Origin: Sulfopaludibacter sp035606355
GTDB lineage: Bacteria; Acidobacteriota; Terriglobia; Bryobacterales; Bryobacteraceae
Direction of reading: 5' to 3'
Assembly: GCA_035606355.1 (NCBI GenBank)
Contig: DATNFO010000029.1
Coordinates: 62,001 to 126,000, forward strand
DNA length: 64,000 nucleotides
Position 1 is the stretch's first letter. Every line of letters begins with the position of its first letter. The position numbers and the translations under genes were made by a program. The notes under the pieces were generated by a model. That model made no database searches and was not told the DNA's origin. It saw only the letters and a list, made by a program, of their open reading frames with translations. Of the stretch, positions 15,561 through 23,076 are shown piece after piece.

Positions 15561-16432
15561 TGGCGTCTCTCCAAACGTATACGAGCGCCAGGGCCTTCCG
15601 AACGGCGCTGGAAGAACGCCTGAAGCGAACATCCATCACGGAGCAGACTGATCTCAACCGTCTCCGGCGACAGGTGTCATTTGACCGGATGCTGGCACGG
15701 CTGTTTCGTGAGGAATCACCGCCCTGGGTGTTGAAGGGCGGCTATGCGCTGGAGCTACGATTCAAGGATGCTCGATCGACGGTGGATATCGACCTTACGG
15801 TGCAGCGAGTCACGGCCATGGTCGGCGACCAGAACCAGATCATACGGGAGATGCTGCAGAGCGCAGCAGACGCGCCACTCGGCGACTGGTTCGAATTTAT
15901 GGTCGGGCCGGCGTCGATGGACTTGACCGCCGCGCCGTATGGTGGCGCCCGTTATTCCGTCGAAGCGCGGATGGACGAACGGACCTTCGCCCGATTTCAC
16001 GTGGACGCGGCCATTGGTGACGTGGTAATACGGCCTCTGGAAACCATCATGTGCACGGACTGGCTGGGATTTGCCGGTATCGAATCGTCGCGTGTCCTGA
16101 TGATCGCTCGCGAACAGCAGTTCGCCGAGAAGATCCATGCCTACACGCTCCCGCGGAACGCGGTGAACAGCAGGGTGAAGGACTTGGTGGACATGGCTCT
16201 TCTGATCGGGTCAGGTGAGCTGGATCAGCGTCGCATTCTGGAAGCTCTGCTTCTGACCTTCGAGAGAAGAGGGACACACGATTTGGCCGGCTTGATTGCA
16301 CCGCCAGCAGATTGGCAGATCCCGTTTAAAGCCCTGGCCGAGGAATGCGGTCTCGCAACAGATATCGCGGCGGTGTTTGCCGGGGTTCGGGAGTTCGTCG
16401 AAGAGGTGCTGGCACAGCGCACAGAAAAGTGA
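15560..16432 (+). CDS. abiEii: AbiEii/AbiGii-family nucleotidyltransferase toxin
   Basis: The 290-residue protein has the MNT-type nucleotidyltransferase signature VLKGGYALELRFKDARSTVD followed by IDL: the GG helix and the D-x-D metal pair are both present, so the catalytic site looks intact. Further on is AREQQFAEKIHAYT, the conserved Lys-containing helix of AbiEii, and VKDLVDMALLI. AbiEii toxins transfer nucleotides to RNA targets such as tRNA and cause reversible growth arrest during phage infection. The start overlaps the abiEi stop. The TOTE primase ATG follows 7 nt after its TGA, which implies co-transcription with the primase and helicase. Confidence 0.88.
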   Translation: MASLQTYTSARAFRTALEERLKRTSITEQTDLNRLRRQVSFDRMLARLFREESPPWVLKGGYALELRFKDARSTVDIDLTVQRVTAMVGDQNQIIREMLQSAADAPLGDWFEFMVGPASMDLTAAPYGGARYSVEARMDERTFARFHVDAAIGDVVIRPLETIMCTDWLGFAGIESSRVLMIAREQQFAEKIHAYTLPRNAVNSRVKDLVDMALLIGSGELDQRRILEALLLTFERRGTHDLAGLIAPPADWQIPFKALAEECGLATDIAAVFAGVREFVEEVLAQRTEK

Positions 16433-16439
16433 ACGCGGT

Positions 16440-17513
16440 ATGACCGAGAACGGCTCAGACTCTCTTCCATTCCAACCTCCAGAGCAGGAAAATATTCGTC
16501 TCCGCGAGGAGAATGCTCGCCTGCGGCGGCTTCTGGCGGTTCACAGCATTCCGATTCCGCAGCTTCCGGCAGAGAATCCACGTCCAACCAAAACCGTCGA
16601 GCCGTCGCCACGGGTGGACAAGGAGGAGCGCGCCAGACAAAGGATCGCGCTGTTTCGCAGCCTGTTTCGCGGGAGAGAAGATGTGTACGCTCGACGATGG
16701 GAGAATGCTGATGGCCGCCACGGATACATGCCGGCGGTCGTAAAAGACTGGAAGGCCATCAACAAAAGCCGTCCGGAGGATCGAAAGAAAGTCGACCAGA
16801 AGACCCGGAAGTTCCTTCCCCTCACCGACGCCATCATCGAGGATCATCTCTTGGGCAACGAAACCATCGGCGTGTACGCTCTCTTGCCAGATGAAACCTG
16901 CTGGTTTCTTGCGGCAGACTTCGACAAGACGACTTGGGAGTATGACTCCCTCGCTTTCCTCGAGACGTGCCAGGAATTGAACGTGCCGGCCGCCTTGGAA
17001 CGTTCTCGTTCGGGAAAAGGCGGCCACATTTGGATCTTCTTTGAGCGTGCGCTGCCGGCGATCACCGCGCGCAAACTCGGATGTGTGCTGCTCACGCGGA
17101 CCATGGAGCGCAGGCATCAGGTCGGACTGGATTCCTACGATCGCTTCTTCCCCAACCAGGACACGATGCCCAAGGGAGGCCTCGGGAACCTGATTGCACT
17201 GCCGTTACAGCGAGCGCCGGGCAAGCAGGACAACAGCGTATTCATTGACCACGACTTCCACCCGCACCCGGACCAGTGGCAGTTCCTTTCGACAATCCGA
17301 CGAATGCCGGTCGACGCCGCGACGGAGATCGTCGCGGAAGCTCAGCGCAAAGGCGACCTGATCGGTGTCAGGATGAGCATCGCCGACGATGAGGAGGCAC
17401 AAGACCCCTGGACTTTGCCCCCTTTCCCGCAAACGGAAGGAGCGGCCGATCGAAGGCCCGCTGCCAAAGACCGTTCAGATTGTCCGCGCGAATCTTGTTT
17501 ACGTGGAGAGTAA
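16440..17513 (+). CDS. TOTE-type archaeo-eukaryotic primase (N-terminal half of a split primase-helicase)
   Basis: After a coiled-coil start (ENIRLREENARLRRLL, residues 17-32) the protein carries the primase domain used in TOTE conflict systems: FRGREDVYARRWE, the metal pair in WFLAADFDK (D160, D162), ERSRSGKGGHIWIFFE with H196, PNQDTMPKGGLGNLIALPLQ, and DQWQFLSTIRR. The frame then runs past DDEEAQDPWTL into unrelated residues and stops at 17513, while the +1 frame continues the expected sequence into the helicase. The split lies in a CCCCC run at 17418-17422. The cysteine cluster that many relatives carry after residue 96 is absent here. It follows the AbiEii toxin by 7 nt. Confidence 0.8.
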   Translation: MTENGSDSLPFQPPEQENIRLREENARLRRLLAVHSIPIPQLPAENPRPTKTVEPSPRVDKEERARQRIALFRSLFRGREDVYARRWENADGRHGYMPAVVKDWKAINKSRPEDRKKVDQKTRKFLPLTDAIIEDHLLGNETIGVYALLPDETCWFLAADFDKTTWEYDSLAFLETCQELNVPAALERSRSGKGGHIWIFFERALPAITARKLGCVLLTRTMERRHQVGLDSYDRFFPNQDTMPKGGLGNLIALPLQRAPGKQDNSVFIDHDFHPHPDQWQFLSTIRRMPVDAATEIVAEAQRKGDLIGVRMSIADDEEAQDPWTLPPFPQTEGAADRRPAAKDRSDCPRESCLRGE

Positions 17514-18918
17514 GGACTTGCCGCCAGCTATGCTGAACCGGCTTCTCCGGCTGGCCGCCTTTCAGAACCCAGAGTTCTACAAGGCTCAGGCCATGCGGCT
17601 CTCGACGTACGACAAGCCGCGCGTGATCGCATGCGGCACAGAGTTTGCCCAGCATGTTGCGGTGCCGCGCGGATGTCTGACAGAGACCTTGGCTCTTCTC
17701 GAAGCGCACAAGATTCGGCCTGAAGTTCGGGACGAACGGAACGCGGGCACGGTGATCGAAGCGGAGTTCCAAGGGCGGCTTCGGCCGTTCCAGGAAGAAG
17801 CCGTCGCGAAGATCACCGCCCACGACGAAGGTATTCTCTGCGCTCCGACCGCGTTCGGAAAAACCGCTGTGGCGGCGTGGCTGATCGCCAGGCGCAAGGT
17901 TAACACTCTGGTGGTGGTTCACCGGCAGCAGTTGCTGGATCAGTGGCAGGAGCGCCTTGGGATGTTCTTGAACCTGCCCGCCAAATCAATCGGGCATATC
18001 GGCGGCGGCAAAGTCGACCGGACAGGCTGCGTAGACGTTGCCGTCATCCAAAGCCTGTACCGAAAGGACGAAGTGAAGGACTTTGTCGCTGATTATGGCC
18101 AGGTGATTGTCGACGAGTGCCACCACATATCCGCCTTCACGTTCGAACAGGTGATGAGGCAGGTGAAAGCCAAATATGTAGTCGGCTTGACCGCCACGCC
18201 GACGCGAAAAGACGGCCACCATCCGATTATTTACATGCAGTGCGGCCCGGTGCGGTTCAGCATGAGCGCCCGGACGATGACCGAAACGACGCCTTTCGAA
18301 CACAAGGTGACTCCCCGGCATACGGAGTTCCGGATGGCGGCCGACCTCAACGATGTCACGATTCAGGATATCTACGCCGCGCTCGTGAATGATGTCCCGC
18401 GTAACGAGATGATCGCCAATGACATCGTGCGCGCTGTGGAATCCGGGCGTTGCCCGCTGCTCCTGACTGGCCGGACAGAGCATCTTCAGTATTTCGCCGC
18501 CAAACTCGCAGGCGTTGCCAAGCACGTCTTCGTCTTGAAGGGCGGTATGGGAAAAAAACAGCGCAGGGAGACAGCGGCAGCGTTGGCGGCAGTGCCGGAG
18601 AATGAATCGCGGGTGATTCTGGCGACGGGAAGCTACATCGGAGAAGGGTTTGACGACGCGCGTCTGGACACACTATTCCTGGCGATGCCAATCTCCTGGA
18701 AAGGCACGTTGCAACAGTATGTGGGCCGATTGCATCGGCTGCACGACAACAAGCGATTTGTGCAGGTTTACGATTACGTCGACAACTACGTCCTGATGCT
18801 GGCCAGGATGTACGAGCGCAGGCTGAAGGGCTACAGCACGATCGGATGCGTCGTCGAGCAAGCGACCTCAGTGCCCGATTCTCTGGCGCCTTTGAGCGGC
18901 AGCGTCGGGACCCAATAG
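17389..18918 (+). CDS. TOTE-associated DEAD/DEAH helicase (C-terminal half of a split primase-helicase)
   Basis: This 509-codon frame overlaps the primase frame by 125 nt, and recognisable sequence starts just after the C5 run with SRKRKERPIEGPLP. It then reads LAAFQNPEFYKAQAMRLST and an SF2 helicase core: Walker A APTAFGKTAVAAWL, VVVHRQQLLDQW, IGGGKVDRTG, DECHH, LTATPTRKDG, and in the second RecA domain ATGSYIGEGFDDARLDTLFL and YVGRLHRLHDNK. In TOTE systems a primase and helicase of this kind are often one protein and are thought to act on invading DNA or RNA. All helicase motifs are intact. The ATG at 17389 may be only nominal if the protein is made by frameshifting. Confidence 0.8.
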   Translation: MRRHKTPGLCPLSRKRKERPIEGPLPKTVQIVRANLVYVESKDLPPAMLNRLLRLAAFQNPEFYKAQAMRLSTYDKPRVIACGTEFAQHVAVPRGCLTETLALLEAHKIRPEVRDERNAGTVIEAEFQGRLRPFQEEAVAKITAHDEGILCAPTAFGKTAVAAWLIARRKVNTLVVVHRQQLLDQWQERLGMFLNLPAKSIGHIGGGKVDRTGCVDVAVIQSLYRKDEVKDFVADYGQVIVDECHHISAFTFEQVMRQVKAKYVVGLTATPTRKDGHHPIIYMQCGPVRFSMSARTMTETTPFEHKVTPRHTEFRMAADLNDVTIQDIYAALVNDVPRNEMIANDIVRAVESGRCPLLLTGRTEHLQYFAAKLAGVAKHVFVLKGGMGKKQRRETAAALAAVPENESRVILATGSYIGEGFDDARLDTLFLAMPISWKGTLQQYVGRLHRLHDNKRFVQVYDYVDNYVLMLARMYERRLKGYSTIGCVVEQATSVPDSLAPLSGSVGTQ

Positions 18919-19011
18919 AGAAATGGCATCAGTACAAAGCGAACAAAGGGAAAAGACGCTGACCAACCGCTTCGACTCCAGCAAAGCGCCCGCTCGACGA
19001 ACCGTCCCCTT

Positions 19012-19182
19012 CTAACCGCCGCCTTCGCCGCCTCCTGTCTCTTTTTTCCCGGGGCTCAGCCCTTTTGGGGGGCGGCCCCGTCGTTTCCCCTCCTGTTGCT
19101 GCAACCGTTCGAGACTGGAGATTGCAGTGTTCAAATTCTCTAACTCCGCGCGAAGATGTGCGAGTACTTTCGCCAAGTCCAT
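19012..19182 (-). CDS. 56-residue coiled-coil protein with AT-hook-like motif
   Basis: This short frame starts at ATG 19182 with AGGAAG immediately upstream (spacing 4-5). It reads MDLAKVLAHLRAELENLNTA followed by a heptad-patterned ISSLERLQQQ segment, then KRRGRPPKG, which is an AT-hook core (RGRPPK), and a Gly/Lys tail. I recall short proteins of the same build (D/E-L-x-K-L-x-x-L-R-x-E-L-E-N, then RRGRPP) being common in Solibacter-type genomes. A DNA-binding accessory role is inferred from the AT-hook only. It is antisense to a longer spurious frame (18929-19216). It lies between the TOTE operon and a membrane coiled-coil gene. Confidence 0.6.
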   Translation of the reverse strand: MDLAKVLAHLRAELENLNTAISSLERLQQQEGKRRGRPPKGLSPGKKETGGGEGGG

Positions 19183-19307
19183 GAGCTTCCTGGACGCAGA
19201 ATAATATTAAATACAAGGTAAATGAAATCGGACTTCGCTTAGTCCTGGATCAGGCACTTACTAAAAAACGGCGCCGCGAGTAACCCGTGCGGTAAAAAAG
19301 TCGCGAC

Positions 19308-19784
19308 CTAGACAGCCGGCCGTGCCAGTAACGGATCTTCTGTAAGTTCCGAAGGGTCAGTGTAACTCTGAAGGGAATCCAAACTTTCGAGCACGCGCTC
19401 CAGGAGGCTATCGGTCTGAGAGACGGTCGACTTCAACACGTCGATGGATCGCGCCTGGGTGGTGAGCCGTTCGTCCAGATTGGACATGGTCTTCGCCAGC
19501 AACTGCTCCATCGCGGAGACAATCTGCGTGGTGGAAGGCACGTCGGCGAGCTTTGCCGCATGTTCGTCCAGGCGCGCTTCTATGGCTGTGAAGCGTTCCG
19601 CCGCCGCTGTTTCCTGTGCCGTCAGGCGGGTTTCCATTCCCGCCAGAGCCTTCTTGACTCCCTCGGCCGCCGAGGGATCGATGCCCGCCGGCTCCCGCTC
19701 GCGGCGGGAAGTGGTGAGTGCGCCCGCGGCGATTCCCGCCAGGAAAATGGCAACGCGGGGAATGGAATTGACAAGGCGTGACAT
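19308..19784 (-). CDS. membrane-anchored coiled-coil protein
   Basis: The 158-residue protein starts at ATG 19784 with GGGAG about 8 nt upstream. It has one N-terminal membrane segment (RVAIFLAGIAAGALTTS) and then a long Ala/Glu/Leu-rich helix with heptad spacing: VKKALAGMETRLTAQETAAA, a series of ERF/EARLDEHAAKLADV, then MEQLLAKTMSNLDERLTTQA and a last SLLERVLESLDSLQS. No enzymatic motif is visible. The architecture suggests a structural or tethering role at the inner membrane. It is divergent from the histidine kinase gene, and about 145 nt between them hold the promoters and a short GTCATTCTGAGTAAGC segment resembling a widespread intergenic repeat. Confidence 0.6.
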   Translation of the reverse strand: MSRLVNSIPRVAIFLAGIAAGALTTSRREREPAGIDPSAAEGVKKALAGMETRLTAQETAAAERFTAIEARLDEHAAKLADVPSTTQIVSAMEQLLAKTMSNLDERLTTQARSIDVLKSTVSQTDSLLERVLESLDSLQSYTDPSELTEDPLLARPAV

Positions 19785-19930
19785 CCGTGACTCCCTTATA
19801 ACGCTTTTCCGGAACTGCTTGCAAGTACTAAGCTTAGTTCGTATGGTACTAGGTACGTACCGCAATTGCACGACTCAAGTCATCCTGTCATTCTGAGTAA
19901 GCAGAATCCCTTCGGATAGGAGACGTCTGG

Positions 19931-20959
19931 TTGAGCCGGGCAACGGAACTCAGCCAATTCCCGATGAGCCAGCTCGCTCAGCCGGTATTGGTTGAGTGCG
20001 ACATGCAGGGGCGCGTCTTATGGATGAGCGATGCGGCCAAAGCACGGTTGGGAGAAGCGGAGAACTTGGCCCGCGCTGTGCTCGCCCATTCGGCGCCGGC
20101 GTCTAGCCCTGCGTTCTCGCGTCTCGCCCGGGTTCTGCAGATCAAAAATTCCGTTATCGTGAGCATTCAGCCGGTCCCACAGGACGTCCCCTCGCGATCC
20201 GGCGGGCTGCATGAGCTCGAGCACGGCTTACTGCTCCACTACTTTCATCTGCAAAAGGTGGAACGGTCGCTTTCCTCCCGGACCCGTTCGCGCCCCCGCC
20301 GCTCCGGCGCGCGTACCGTACGCCAGTTGGAAATGGAGCGGCGCCGGTTGGGACGCGAGCTGCATACCGGGGTGGGCCAGTTGCTGGCAGCCATCCGCCT
20401 CCAACTCGAAGTCGTGGCACAGCAGCTTCCACAGGCTCCCGCCGGCGTTGAACAGGCGCTCGACCGTATCTCCAGACTCGCGTCCGACGCCCTGGACCAG
20501 GTGCGCAACATTTCGCGCCGCCTGCACCCGCCGGAATGGCAGCGCCTTGGCATTGATGAAGCTCTCAGCCAGTTGTGGGATATTAGCGGCATTCCGCAGC
20601 GTTTCGACGCCCACCTGCGGATTGAATCGCCCGCGCAGGAGCCGGATCTCGAAGTGAAAGTGCTGTTGTATCGCGCTGCGCAGGAAGGCATTTCCAACTT
20701 CGTACGCCACGCCGCGGCCACCCGCATTGAAATGACGCTCGAAAGCGGACCGGCTATGCTTCGCCTCACCATCCGCGATAACGGCGCGGGCTTCGATCCC
20801 GCGGCTCTAAGCGCGGCTCGCGCCAGCGTCGCGGCGGGTCTCGGCCTGCGCTCCATTCGGGAACAGGCGGAGAGCGTCGGCGGAAAATTAGAGATTGAAA
20901 GCGGCCCCGCAGGCACTACACTGAGAGTTTCAACGCCGTACTCCGCGTCTGGCGGATAG
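19931..20959 (+). CDS. NarX/DegS-type sensor histidine kinase
   Basis: The 342-residue cytoplasmic kinase has a short N-terminal PAS-like sensor (VLVECDMQGRVLWMSDAAKA), then a HisKA_3 dimerisation helix RRRLGRELHTGVGQLLAAIR with phospho-acceptor H145, and an HATPase domain (AAQEGISNFVRHAAATR, IRDNGAGFDP, GLGLRSIREQAE). The residue after the His is Thr, where most HisKA_3 kinases have Asp or Glu that helps transfer chemistry, so rates may be altered. Start: TTG 19931 has AGGAG 8 nt upstream; ATG 19964 is an alternative. The response regulator follows after 14 nt, so the two form a cognate pair. Confidence 0.88.
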   Translation: MSRATELSQFPMSQLAQPVLVECDMQGRVLWMSDAAKARLGEAENLARAVLAHSAPASSPAFSRLARVLQIKNSVIVSIQPVPQDVPSRSGGLHELEHGLLLHYFHLQKVERSLSSRTRSRPRRSGARTVRQLEMERRRLGRELHTGVGQLLAAIRLQLEVVAQQLPQAPAGVEQALDRISRLASDALDQVRNISRRLHPPEWQRLGIDEALSQLWDISGIPQRFDAHLRIESPAQEPDLEVKVLLYRAAQEGISNFVRHAAATRIEMTLESGPAMLRLTIRDNGAGFDPAALSAARASVAAGLGLRSIREQAESVGGKLEIESGPAGTTLRVSTPYSASGG

Positions 20960-20973
20960 CCCAAGGAGATTGC

Positions 20974-21636
20974 ATGCAGGAAGTAATCACAACCACCGTC
21001 GTACTGGCCGATGACCACGCCATCGTTCGCGAAGGCATCGCAGCCCTTTGCGCCACCAACGGCATGCGCATCCTCGGTCAAGCCTCCGAAGGCCCGGCCG
21101 CTCTGGAGATGATCAACCAGCTCCAACCGGATTTCGCTATTCTCGACCTGCACATGCCGGTCATGACGGGGATTGAGGTAATTCGCCGCTTGCGATCCAG
21201 CGGCTTTCAGGGAAAACTGCTCATCCTCTCCATCAGCCGCGAAGAAAACACCGTCATGGAAGCATTACGCGCCGGAGCCGACGCTTATCTGCTGAAAGAC
21301 GGTCCCGCGCGGCACCTGCTGGACGCCGTAAGCTTCGTGCGCGATGGCGGGGTCTACGTTTCCCCGCTACTGCGCGGCGCCGGACTCTTCACGCGCGCCG
21401 AACGGCGCGTTCCGGAAGATCCGTTGGCGTCCTTAAGCCCGCGCGAGATGGAGGTGTTCTCTTACCTTGTGAACGGCTTGCGCGCCAAGGATATCGCGGA
21501 ACTCCTCGACATCAGTCCCAAAACCGTGGACACTTACCGCGCCAGTCTGATGCGCAAGCTCAATGTTCACGATTTGGTGGGCCTTGTGAAGTTCGCGATC
21601 GAGAGGAATCTTACGAGCACTTCCGTTCAGCGATAA
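20974..21636 (+). CDS. NarL/FixJ-family response regulator
   Basis: The 220-residue protein has a receiver domain (VVLADDHAIVREGI, phospho-acceptor D58 in AILDLHMPV, switch Lys in YLLKDG) and a C-terminal LuxR-type helix-turn-helix (SLSPREMEVFSYLVNGLRAK, then DIAELLDISPKTVDTYRASL). The upstream kinase is the likely phosphate donor. AAGGAG precedes the ATG at 20974. No target operator can be named from the sequence. Its last 26 nt overlap the 3' end of a convergent small gene. Confidence 0.92.
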   Translation: MQEVITTTVVLADDHAIVREGIAALCATNGMRILGQASEGPAALEMINQLQPDFAILDLHMPVMTGIEVIRRLRSSGFQGKLLILSISREENTVMEALRAGADAYLLKDGPARHLLDAVSFVRDGGVYVSPLLRGAGLFTRAERRVPEDPLASLSPREMEVFSYLVNGLRAKDIAELLDISPKTVDTYRASLMRKLNVHDLVGLVKFAIERNLTSTSVQR

Positions 21637-21820
21637 ACTCGCTGATGTACACCGGGCGGGCGGCAGCCAGGCGCGCATACTCTTCCAGGGTTTCAATCAG
21701 GGCGTCGACAGTTTCCCTGCGTCTGTACAGACGCGCAAGGGCGTCTCTACGCATACCATTCGCATTCAGGCGATCGAGGCGTTCATGAGAATCGGGGGTG
21801 GGTAGCGTGATCGGGCTCAT
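21611..21820 (-). CDS. small hypothetical protein
   Basis: The 69-residue frame starts at ATG 21820 with AGGA about 8 nt upstream. It is helical and charged (MRRDALARLYRRRETVDALI, then ETLEEYARLAAARPVYISEF), with no recognised domain. A Shine-Dalgarno sequence and gene-like codon use support it. It overlaps the response-regulator gene convergently by 26 nt. The AT-richer 194 nt behind it, up to queA, contain no convincing gene and probably hold promoters. Confidence 0.45.
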   Translation of the reverse strand: MSPITLPTPDSHERLDRLNANGMRRDALARLYRRRETVDALIETLEEYARLAAARPVYISEFIAERKCS

Positions 21821-22014
21821 CGGAGTTTTCCTATATTTCCAGAGTGTAGTGTCAGAATTTCCCGTACCAGAGTAAGCATAATTACAAATCCTGTGGTCGT
21901 CAAGAATAATCCGAGTCTACTTAAGAAATATCTGTGCAAGGGCGCACGTACTATCTTTAGGTAGAGAGGTAATAGGGTTAATTCCCGATGGCTTAGTACC
22001 ACAGGAGTGTGCAA

Positions 22015-23073
22015 TTACACAACAAGCATGCAATCGCCATAAGAATAGAAGCGATATCCGGCTTCGACCGCGTGCGCGTACGCCCGCATCGCCAGTTCTC
22101 TGCCCACGAATGCGCACACCAGCATCACCAGGCTGGTCTTCGGGAGATGGAAGTTGGTGAGCATCGCTCCCACGCGGCGAAACTCGAAGCCGGGCTGAAT
22201 GAAGATCTCGGTTTCGCCTTGCGGCGTCCCGGACCTCTCGGCGCTCTCGATGCTGCGGACGCTAGTGGTTCCCACGGCGATCACTCGGTGCGCGGCGCGG
22301 ATCTGGGCAACACTGGAGTCACCGATGTGAAACCACTCCGGGTGCAGTTTGCCCGCGGCGATCTGCTCCTCGTGGAGCGGCTGAAACGTGCCAAGTCCAA
22401 CGTGTAGAGTAACGTACGCGATCTCCGCGCCTGCTTCCCGGCACCCCTCCAACACTTTCGGAGTGAAGTGCAGGCCGGCGGTGGGTGCGGCCACGCTGCC
22501 GCGCTCGCGCGCAAACACCGTTTGATAGCGCTCCCGGTCCGACGGCGCATCGTCGCGCTTGATGTAAGGCGGCAGAGGAATATGCCCGATGCCTTCGAAC
22601 CTGTCGAACAGGTCGCCCTCGGCATCGAAGCGGATCTGCCGCTCGCCGTACTCGCCACGCGCTACGATTTCACCGGTGAGTTCGCCCGGAAACCGCACTC
22701 GCTCCCCGACCCGCATTTTTCGCCCGGGCCGCACCAGCGCTTCCCACGTTTTTCCGTCAGCGCTTACGGGGCGAAGGAGCAGCACCTCCACCTGACCGCT
22801 CAAATGCTCCTGGCGCTTGGGGTTGCCCTTGCCGACAGCGAGCGAATGCACCCCTTCCCTGTGTCCGAACAGGCCCGCCGGGAACACGCGCGAATCGTTC
22901 AAGACCAGGCAGTCGCCGGGACCGAGGAACAGCGGCAATTCGCGGAACGTGCGGTCCTCCCAGCGGTTCTCGTTGCGATAGACCACCAGCATCCGCGAAG
23001 CCGCGCGGTCCGCCAGCGGCTCCTGGGCAATCAATTCCTCGGGAAGATGATAGTCGAACTGGGCGAGATCCAA
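22015..23073 (-). CDS. queA: S-adenosylmethionine:tRNA ribosyltransferase-isomerase
   Basis: QueA transfers and isomerises the ribosyl part of SAM onto 7-aminomethyl-7-deazaguanine in tRNA, giving epoxyqueuosine at wobble position 34. The 352-residue protein has the usual QueA length and conserved blocks: FDYHLPEELIAQEPLADR, NDSRVFPAGLFG, YQTVFARERGSVAAPTAGLH followed by FTPKVLE, and HVGLGTFQPLHEEQIAAGKLH, then GTTSVRSIES and TNFHLPKTSLVMLV. Start ATG 23073 lies 4 nt after the stop of the radical SAM gene, so the two are co-transcribed. Confidence 0.95.
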   Translation of the reverse strand: MDLAQFDYHLPEELIAQEPLADRAASRMLVVYRNENRWEDRTFRELPLFLGPGDCLVLNDSRVFPAGLFGHREGVHSLAVGKGNPKRQEHLSGQVEVLLLRPVSADGKTWEALVRPGRKMRVGERVRFPGELTGEIVARGEYGERQIRFDAEGDLFDRFEGIGHIPLPPYIKRDDAPSDRERYQTVFARERGSVAAPTAGLHFTPKVLEGCREAGAEIAYVTLHVGLGTFQPLHEEQIAAGKLHPEWFHIGDSSVAQIRAAHRVIAVGTTSVRSIESAERSGTPQGETEIFIQPGFEFRRVGAMLTNFHLPKTSLVMLVCAFVGRELAMRAYAHAVEAGYRFYSYGDCMLVV

Positions 23074-23076
23074 CTT

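Noticed and set aside
18929..19216. A 95-codon minus-strand frame overlapping the 56-residue AT-hook gene
   Set aside because: Its translation is Arg/Glu-rich noise, while the other frame has a ribosome site and a coherent coiled coil plus AT-hook.
21817..22014. A 65-codon minus-strand frame upstream of the small gene at 21611
   Set aside because: The DNA is AT-richer than neighbouring genes, there is no ribosome site and the translation has no pattern. It is more likely promoter DNA.
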